Shown: piece after piece, positions 56,539 through 64,000 of the stretch | How positions within the stretch are numbered: position 1 is the first letter of the stretch | Layout of the letters: the number at the start of each line of letters is the position of its first letter | Assembly: GCA_037501455.1 (NCBI GenBank) | Contig: CM074862.1 | Coordinates: 54,281,501 to 54,345,500 of the forward strand | DNA from: Lantana camara | Taxonomy: Eukaryota; Streptophyta; Magnoliopsida; Lamiales; Verbenaceae | Length of the DNA: 64,000 nucleotides | Reading direction: 5' to 3' | Made by a program: the position numbers and the translations under genes | The notes under the pieces: generated by a model | The model's database searches: none | What the model saw: the letters and a program-made list of their open reading frames with translations, nothing else | What the model was told of the DNA's origin: nothing

Positions 56539-57690
56539 TTGGCCCGTTCTTCCGACTGTTTTTGCGTACGAGGACCCGAGATATATACCCCGAATCCTCG
56601 TTTTGTGTGCGACAACTTCAGCTCCAGCCTTAGGGGTCTTCCTCCCGCGATCTGGCACTATTCACATAGTGGAGGTGTGAAAACACACACATGTCCGTTC
56701 TCACTCGTTTCTCGACGGAATTCGACGTTTGAGTAGTGGAAATTTATCAACTCGACGAGCCCGACACGATGGTACAAGAATCATAGCCTGAAACTCAGCG
56801 GTGGTGGTGCTACGGCAGAGCAGCGGCGACGGAACGGACCCCCGCCACTTTGCAGCCTTTCGCGGCAGTTTCCGGCGACCATTCGACGACACGTACCACC
56901 CCACCTATTAGAGGACATCCCGGCGTAACTCCAGTGCAAGCGGCGTGGCCAACGGTGGCCGAACGGCCGCGCACGCGCCGACTAAAGACCGGTGGCGGTG
57001 GCGCGTGCAATGTAGCACCTCGCTCCGCCGCGTTCCGCCGAGATTCGCGGTCGGCCTTTGGTGGTTTCCGACGTATTTTGGCCTCCTGAGTCCGATTCCG
57101 GGGTCGGTTTGACCAAACGAAGGCCAGAGGTGGCTGAACCGGCAAGTAGCGCACCGGTGGACTTTCGGCGGCGGTTTGGGACCTTTTTCCGGCCGGTTTT
57201 GGTGGTGGCTCCTTCACGAAAATTGCATAGAATGATGAAACTTACCTGATGGCGTTGGCCCCGACTTCAGAACCGGTGGTTGGCGGTGAACCGGTGGCGG
57301 ACCGGCCGTGGAGCGGCGGCTCTCTTTTCCGGCGAATTTTCCGACAATTTGGTTAGGGGCTTTCGAAGGCCTCGCTACGGGCTTTCTAATGGTATGTTCG
57401 GATTTCATTTTCATTTTACGGTTTGTGTTGAATTTCAGTTTTCGTTGTTAGGATTTAGTTCGTTTTTTTGTCAACAAAGTCCGGCATGTTTTTAGTATTT
57501 TCGGAAATTGGTTGAGGGCTTTTGTCGAGCAGACCGAGGCGCAAGTTTCTGTCCTTCCGGGGAATTTTCCGACCACCGAAGGTGGTGGTCCGACTGCTGT
57601 ACGTGGCGGTTCGGCTGGTTCCGGTGGCGGCGGAACGCTGCCCTTTGGACAGCAAGTTCCTCTTGTCGTGGTGAGTCCAACACCACTTTC
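56539..57690 (+). other. GC-rich leader region of G LTR
   Basis: About 1.1 kb markedly richer in GC and CpG than its surroundings, with CCGGCGAATTTTCCGAC-like sequence recurring at about 57330 and 57555. Several 60-135-codon frames are open on both strands, but none shows a domain, and their overlap is a composition effect. It lies where the transcribed leader is expected. Confidence 0.55.
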
Positions 57691-58573
57691 TGTACGTCAA
57701 TCGGGTGTCTGGTTGATTTGTTGCGATTTATTTTGTATAATTTGAATAAATAAAATTAATTGTTTTGATTGCTAATTGCTTGATTTGTCGATCGAATTAT
57801 ATTCCAATGTGAACGAAATCATGTATTAAATGAAATATGAAATGTATTGATGCTTTGATTAGCAATTTAAATTCCGATATGTCAAATTTGAGCTATTTAT
57901 CTAACTTGAAGGGGGTATATGTGTAATTTCGCTATACATATAAATTGTATGACTTCAATTAATTAATCCTTGTGGATTGATAAAACAAATATGCTAATTA
58001 TGATTTCGATTAAGAGAAATTATTATGCCTAAGCTTGAAGCTTTTTAATTAGTCTAATCACTTAAATTGAATTGGAATTTATTATATGATATAAGAATTT
58101 ATTATGCAATCTATGATTTATCAAGAATTGAATTAGTATATCTTGGGTGATTTAATTTAAAACTTTGTAATTTAGGTTTAATTACTTAATTTAAAATAAA
58201 CTTATTATGCGATATATGAATTGGTTATTTGATATATGAATTTATATGAAATAACTTGACATGCATTGCCTTTTCATTTTGTTTGTTTGAATTAATTGTG
58301 CATAAGAATATCTCTTGATGTGTTTTATGAATATATTGAGTTATGTGATATTTTATTTTGCAAGTAATTAGTATGAATGTGAACTTTGCTTATGTGATTG
58401 CATTTCTTAAGTGCTTGAGCATGTGCCGTGCGTCTTATATAGTTGTCTGAGTCTGAGTTCTGTACTGTGTTTTGTGTGTTCAGTTGGTATAGGTGCACCC
58501 GGGGTGGTGACTTGTGGTCGTGCAGGTTCCGGGGTGGACCATTTGCTTTGAGTTTGGCTTTGTCTGGCACCAG

Positions 58574-59437
58574 GTGAGGGTCTTTTCGATCTAGTTACAT
58601 ACTAAACCCTACAACCCTTATGTGACAAGTTTTGGACAAAACCTTATGTATGTATATATATATATATATATATGTTATTTTCAAAGCGGAGTCATCGAGT
58701 AACCTTTTCCCCAAAATTATGAAATATGTTATGTTTCTTATGAACTGGAATGTTTTGGCGAGATTTGTTATGTTCACGGGCCCAGGAATTTAGTACATGT
58801 GGCTATCCGGGGAGGCAAGGGCCGACGGTGATCCCATTTGCTGATTTCATTTATGTTTAACGACGAAACGGATCTCGTTAGGAGTTTTGACGAGAAAATG
58901 CTAGTCGGGGTTTTGAGGATTCATGTACCTCACTAGCCATTATGTATGAGGTGGTCGGGTCTTGCTAACCCTTCCACCACCTGGAGGAAGAAGGTTGGAA
59001 CTTATTTTATAATTATGTTTATGTTATGACATGGTTGTGCACCGTGCGGGAAGGCCGGGATACAGATTTCCCAAACGATTATGTCTTATGTTATATGACT
59101 TGCATGTACTATGATATATTGCATAATCACTTATTCAAATGTATTATTGCTATTTGTTGTACACGGTCGGAGTTTGGTTGGAGATGATGCACGCTCACTC
59201 GCCGAGCCTTTATGTTTATGTATGAATTATGAACTTAATGAATTTAATATGATTAGTCGTAAAGTCCTACCATTGCTTAGCTATTCTCTTTCCCTCTTGG
59301 GAACTAACTTTAAATAAAACTTTACTCGGGATTTATGACTTGCATGTGCATGTTTTGATATATATTTATCGCTCCTACTCGCTCAGTCTTCTAGAGACTG
59401 ACCCTTCCCCTTCTTTTCCACTTTTCAGTTCTTGCAG
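58574..59437 (+). other. Candidate LTR intron in G (864 bp)
   Basis: Donor CACCAG|GTGAGGGTC at 58573/58574. The perfect stem-loop CAGTCT/AGACTG at 59384-59400 leads to CTGACC. A 30-nt pyrimidine-rich tract precedes TTGCAG|G at 59437. The exon box AGCTAGGCGG follows at 59443. This is the clearest + strand example. Confidence 0.6.
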
Positions 59438-59946
59438 GTTTGAGCTAGGCGGCTTTGAGTCGGGTCTGTCGAGTCTGTGTCGGTCTGTTTGATTTGTTAA
59501 GTACTTTGTTTTGATTTGTGAAGGAAACTATGTATATGATATGTATATATTATGCAGGTTGGTACTTATGATTTGGATGTATGAATTTCGGGGACAGGTT
59601 AGGACAGGTGCTCGGTTTAGATGAACCCGTTTTGATTATATGTTTGATCGGGACAGGTTTCTAGGGCAGTTGAACCCGTTTAGTTGATGTTGAGTTACTT
59701 TTTGAAATATATGAATTATGATTGCGGATTAAAGTTTTTGAGAATTCGTATTTTGTATCGCTTCCGCATTCAGGCTTTGCATAATTGCACTTGTACAGGG
59801 TTTAGGTACCGCCTAGCTTAGGTTGGTTTTTCGTTTGTCACCCGTTCGCTGTGACTTGGTGCGTGTGCGAACTTTCCATTTCGTACACGTGTCGGGTCAT
59901 AGTGCGGGGGTGTGGTGCCCCACCGCTTGGGGTGCTACATCTTAAG

Positions 59947-60030
59947 TGGTATCAGAGCTACCAGGTTCAGAACCGGTGCTCTGGAGTCGTGTCGTGTCAG
60001 TTTAGGTCGGACGGCATAGGAATACTTGTG
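59947..60030 (+). other. G primer binding site and leader stem-loop
   Basis: PBS TGGTATCAGAGC at 59947-59958, 7 nt after the LTR. AGAGC (59954-59958) pairs with GCTCT (59978-59982), GGTT with AACC inside. TCGTGTCGTGTCAGTTTAGGTCGGACGGCATAGGA follows in broken agreement with other elements. Confidence 0.8.
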
Positions 60031-61596
60031 CATTGCATTCGTGTGATGTGAAATTTTAACTTCTCTGCATGAATTTGTCTGAGCTTATGTGATTGTGTGC
60101 ACACGATGATTACGATTTTTTTCAAAATTATCACTGTTATGCTTCAAATTTTATTAAATTATGTACTGCATCTGCATTACTTAAGTGTTCTTAATTGCTT
60201 TTATTACTTGACATATCCACGTACTAACCCGCATGCATAGATATTTGTTCAATTTGGGAATTGCAGGGTGACATCTCGGTACCAAATTGTAAACGATCGT
60301 GACAATTCTTCCCACTTCTGCAAATCTTTGACAGGAGATTCAAAGCAGCCATACTCTAATGAGAGACAATGGACCTCTACAAGAATTCAAAACAAGGAAT
60401 CAATGCTATCATTATGAAAATGGGTATTATGCATTCATAGCACGTGCATCATGTATTGGAGTAAATTTTAATTATTTCGAACATTTGTTCTACGTGCTTG
60501 ACTGCCTTCTTTGTTGGATACGAGTGCATGCCATTTACATCCCTAACCCCACATGCATTAGACTTGTGGTTATATTTAGGTGACTTTGTTACCTGTTCCG
60601 ACGAGTACTGATTTTAGTGGAAGCTGCTTTGGGATCTGAATAGGGGTGGATCAGAAAGTGTACAGTTGATTTAACAAACTCAGGGTATAGGGTGGATAAA
60701 ATAAGATGTCTGTATACAAGGGAAACAAGAGACCTTTTAACTATCAAGGTGCCTTCAGGATATGTACTTACTAGTTGGAGGTGCTCGGGAGTAACATGTT
60801 TTATATGAAAGCCAGACTTTCTAACTCTGAAAGGCGTGAGGTGACAATGAAGAAATCAAGGCACTTGTACCATTCCAAAAATTCCAATTAGGGAATCGGA
60901 TTACTATTATAAAGATAACCACCAGAGTTGTTACACTTACACAATAATTTTGTGCCGAGGTCATTGAAGATCAACTCCACCCAATAATGAGGACAAGGAC
61001 ATCATTTACAACGAGGGTGTATGAAGCGAGACTGTTTAAAGATTCTTCATGTATCTCTCCACGATTATGCTGAGAGATTTTTACCGTTGAAAGAAATAGC
61101 AATTCCCGATTACCGAGGATTTTATTGGGATTTCAAGAGATTCCACGGATCACTATACTCCGAGAATCAAGTGAGATGGTCCAAGACCATTTTGGTACCC
61201 GAGAATCTGAGGGAATACTAAAGAATGCAAGTTTGAACGAAGGGTTGGGACCACTGCCAGTTAAGGATTTGATTATCCTTCCAAATTAAAGAATTTCCAA
61301 CCTCGACTTCATTTGCACGGTGAACGGTACCTTAAGCATTCATGGCATTTGCACCCATGCATTACATAAGTAATTATATTTTATCTTGCTTGACATATGT
61401 CACAAAGTGTAATGTTTGATGTTGCTCGATTGTAATAGCGTGACTAACTGCTTTAATTTTCATAACTTAAAGTTTGTTGTTGTGAATTCTTGTAAGCTGA
61501 ATGGATTACATGCTTGCGTGAACTATTTGTGCTTCATTGCTTATAATTTCTTTGGTTACTCACTAACCCTTCATGCATATACAAGCATATTGTGAT
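60031..61596 (+). other. G internal region, no recognisable gene
   Basis: 1.57 kb with only short frames. The longest credible one, 61021-61221 (66 codons, MKRDCLKILHV...), has no motif I recognise. A FYWDFKRF stretch does not match gag, RT or integrase. The texture (GAAGG, CAAGG, GAATC runs) resembles the E interior. Confidence 0.5.
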
Positions 61597-61997
61597 TGTA
61601 GCACCCGAGCGCAAGGTACCACATCCCCCGCACCGAGACCCGACCCAAATATGAAACGGACAATCCATACCCGAGCTAAATCCCGGCGAACGGGGACTCA
61701 CTCATTCCTAGGCTAGCCGGGAACTAAACCTTCGCAACCAAATGAAAATGAATAAGGATAAATGCCAAAGGCAGAAGCATAACATATAAACTAGTACTAA
61801 TTCAAGCCACATAACGGTTTCAACTAGCACAATAACCTGTTCTCGAAAATTCGTGGATAATATAATTCCATAATCATAATCATAGTCATACATTTATCCC
61901 TTCTTGCAAATTCAATTAAATTACAAAATGCATATCAAGTGACTCAAACTTAACCAATAGACTTGACAAACTAGACTCCCCGCCCAGCACTCCAAAC

Positions 61998-62719
61998 CTG
62001 CAAAGAAGCTGAAACAAACCGGGTTCAGTCTATACGAGACTGGTGGGTATAAAATGAGGTATAAATAGCGTATACAACAATATTTAACATTCACGTGCAA
62101 GTTATAATCCCAAATGAGGTTTTTAGAGCATTTCCCAAGTGGGTAAAATAAAGAAGTCATCGAAAGGGATTATAACGTTCATTTTCATTCTTTAGGTCTT
62201 TTGTGGCCCGGCGAGTGGGCTTGCATTATCTCTAACCAACACCTCGTGTAGTTCATTAAACATTCTTTCTTTCTTTCTTTCATTAATGCATAACATTATT
62301 TTGAGCACATTCATGAACTTTTATACCTTCTTCCTACGGGTGATGGCCGGGTGATCGGCCCGAACCATCCATTCATTGACCAAAAGGGGAACATGACTCC
62401 CCAGATGGCACTCAGCGTCCATTCCTCGCTAACTCCTAACGAGGTCCGGTTACGCCGTTCATTGGTTGGACTAGTGTGAGGGATCACCGTCAGCCCATGC
62501 CTCCTCGGGTCACCACTCACACCAAGTCCCTGGGCCCCATTCTGCGCATAACATTCATTCTTTTCTCGCCAAAACATTTGGTAGGTTCATAAAATAAAGG
62601 CTTTACTTTGAAATCATTTACTCTTAAAACGACTCTATATACATATAATAAATTTTGGTCGAAATCTTTACACATTGGAAGTATATAGGGTTGTTTAACT
62701 AGATAGTAGAGAAACCCAC
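61998..62719 (-). other. Candidate LTR intron in F (722 bp)
   Basis: Donor GTTCAG|GTGGGTTTC at 62720/62719. The perfect stem-loop CAGTCT/AGACTG at 62026-62042 runs into CTGAA. Acceptor CTTTGCAG|G ends at 61998. Confidence 0.55.
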
Positions 62720-63751
62720 CTGAACGCCTCTTACCAACAATATCAAGAAGAAAGGAGACTCGAAAGTGTCCTATGAACCCGGCATCTCCGCCCTGGAGAA
62801 ACTGTACAAAGGACAATGTAACGTGTTCGTGAGACTCAAGACTCTAAATGAACCATATAAGACGCACGACATGCAATGAACATGATATGAATGCATAAGA
62901 GATGATGTTATGTCATGAACATGTTCATGTGCACCATTAATGCATCTAGAGCATATAAACAAGTCATTCATTCAAAGACATCGAATACATGGAGGTTTCA
63001 AGTCCAATCGTTTCATATTTTTCGTAATTGATAGCAATATCGAGCCAAATCTTTGATCTATAATCATATTATACCTTTCAACATGTGTGCATTGAATATA
63101 ATAAGTATAAAGGCAAAAGGTATCACTTGAGACATCAAAAGAATGCAAGAAGGTACTTAACGTTTCATATAGAAGCATTTAAGCCGCGTCATAACAATTC
63201 AAGTCATAATTTTCACATTTTACGTCAAATGAATCCAAGAATTTCATATACAAATAAATTCTAAAACTGAAATAAATTAAACAATACTTAATATTTATAA
63301 TTACTCATGCATTTAAATAACATATAATCAAATAAACATCTAAATATATATATATGTATATACACGTACCATCTTGCATGCATTAATATATAATATCATA
63401 TATACTTATTGCATGAATTAATTCATATGGTATATATAATAAGGTACGTACATGCATTAACATATATATCTAATGCACAAACCTATTATCAAACTATTTC
63501 ATGCATGCAAAAATACATGTAATACACATGCACACCACAACCATGCATGCCTTTAATATATATATATATATACAATATGCATTAATCCACAAAACAATTT
63601 AAAATGATAAAGATGCATGCAAACATTATCTACGTACGTACCTATGTCCCCATCCATGCAAACATGTACTAATAAACAAGGATTACGCATAAAACAGCTC
63701 AAACAATGGCATAAATGGAAGAAAGAAGCAGCAGCTTCTGCAACGCAGCTA

Positions 63752-63795
63752 CCCGGCCGGGCTTTTCCAAGTACAAAATCTCCTCGGCCGGGGAG
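63752..63795 (-). repeat. CCGGCCGG palindromes in F LTR
   Basis: CCCGGCCGGG (63752-63761) is a perfect palindrome. CTCCTCGGCCGGGGAG (63780-63795) is one with a single mismatch. They sit about 1.04 kb upstream (minus sense) of the donor-like site, comparable to the hairpin clusters of the A and S LTRs. Confidence 0.7.
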
Positions 63796-64000
63796 CTACA
63801 TTCCAGACGCGAGGCAGCAGAAGATCAAGGCTTAAGCCTCTGTTTTAAGTCATGAAAAGCAACAGCATGTAGCAGCAACAAAACCAAGTTATGCAGCAGC
63901 AAAAAGTATCAACAACTCTTACAAATAACTGGAAAAAAATGACAGCTATGAAGCAAGGAAAAGAGCAGCAGCTGGCAGCAACGTTTCAGGCCAAAAACAG

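Larger units (their letters stand above)
56282..59939 (+). repeat. G 5' LTR
   Basis: TGTAACACCCCGC...GGGGTGCTACA. It inserts into the H LTR stub. Landmarks include a GC-rich leader, a (TA)n run near 58650, a GGGCCC block at 58780, GGAGGAAGAAGG near 58985, CTCACTCGCCGAG near 59190 and the GCTAGGCGG pair (59444-59452 with 59809-59817). Confidence 0.9.
56282..61596 (+). mobile_element. Element G: LTR retrotransposon without recognisable coding region
   Basis: A 3.66-kb 5' LTR, PBS and at least 1.6 kb of internal sequence on +, up to the insertion of F. Its 3' half is outside the window or beyond F. No gag or pol motif was found, so it may be a LARD-type element or its coding part lies past F. 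Confidence 0.8.
61597..64000 (-). repeat. F LTR, incomplete at the window end
   Basis: On + it begins TGTAGCACCCGAGCG and carries, in reverse, the standard set: GCTAGCC/GGGCGG boxes, stem-loop 62026-62042, CACTCGCCGGGCC near 62205, GTAGGAAGAAGG near 62330 and GGGCCC near 62530. A (TTTC)n run lies at 62263-62281. The LTR start on the minus strand is beyond 64000, so I cannot say whether it is a solo LTR or part of an element. Confidence 0.85.

Noticed and set aside
56539..57700. Several long GC-rich frames on both strands, possibly a captured host gene
   Set aside because: No domain or motif is recognisable, opposite-strand frames are equally open, and the stretch sits inside an LTR at the leader position. 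GC composition explains the frames.
61021..61221. 66-codon frame in the G interior as a possible gag or pol relic
   Set aside because: Checked for zinc knuckle, RT, RNase H and integrase motifs without a match. Kept only as an unassigned frame.

Overview
The window is intergenic plant DNA made almost entirely of nested LTR retrotransposons. Plant origin is inferred from Ty3/gypsy pol proteins with a chromodomain-like C-terminus (closest to the Tekay/Del chromovirus clade), primer sites matching initiator tRNA-Met (TGGTATCAGAGC) before every readable leader, and very long LTRs (2.6-3.7 kb). I found no host protein gene, tRNA, rRNA or CRISPR array. All pol and gag copies are broken.

Layout (letters are my own names). 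A (+, 1-9537) is a degenerate autonomous element whose 5' LTR starts outside the window. Its 3' LTR is fused to B (+, 9538-14756), a 5'-truncated pol plus LTR. B is fused to C (-, 14757-26038), a gag-only non-autonomous element with solo LTR S (18662-21542) in its gag. C lies in K, a (+) LTR split into 26039-27265 and 34068-34605 by element I (+, 27266-34062). I contains solo LTR J (28822-32198) in its own LTR. K lies in the 3' LTR of H (-, 34606-56281), another gag-only element. H is split by D (-, 35038-54716, autonomous type), and the D gag is split by E (-, 41851-50642, no coding capacity). G (+, 56282-61596) lies in the 5' LTR of H, and F (-, 61597 to window end) lies in G. Target-site duplications support D (GCTCC), S (ATTAA), J (GTTGA) and I (GGTTT).

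The most interesting signal is shared non-coding architecture in LTRs that otherwise look unrelated. (1) A candidate intron of about 700-870 bp lies inside the LTR: donor AG|GTGAGG, acceptor CAG|G, and a branch-point-like CTGAC/CTAAC placed on the 3' arm of a small stem-loop whose pairs covary between families. (2) A long-range inverted repeat GCTAGGCGG...CCGCCTAGC follows the acceptor. (3) Several LTR families carry clusters of perfect hairpins with core GACAC-4 nt-GTGTC and covarying outer pairs. (4) A stem-loop sits directly before the polypurine tract (PPT). (5) A stem-loop and conserved block follow the primer binding site (PBS). (6) C and E carry tandem arrays of 18-26 nt hairpins with compensatory changes near their 3' ends. 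Together these suggest RNA structures controlling splicing, packaging or reverse transcription that non-autonomous and autonomous partners share. The sequence patterns are visible directly; the functions are inference.
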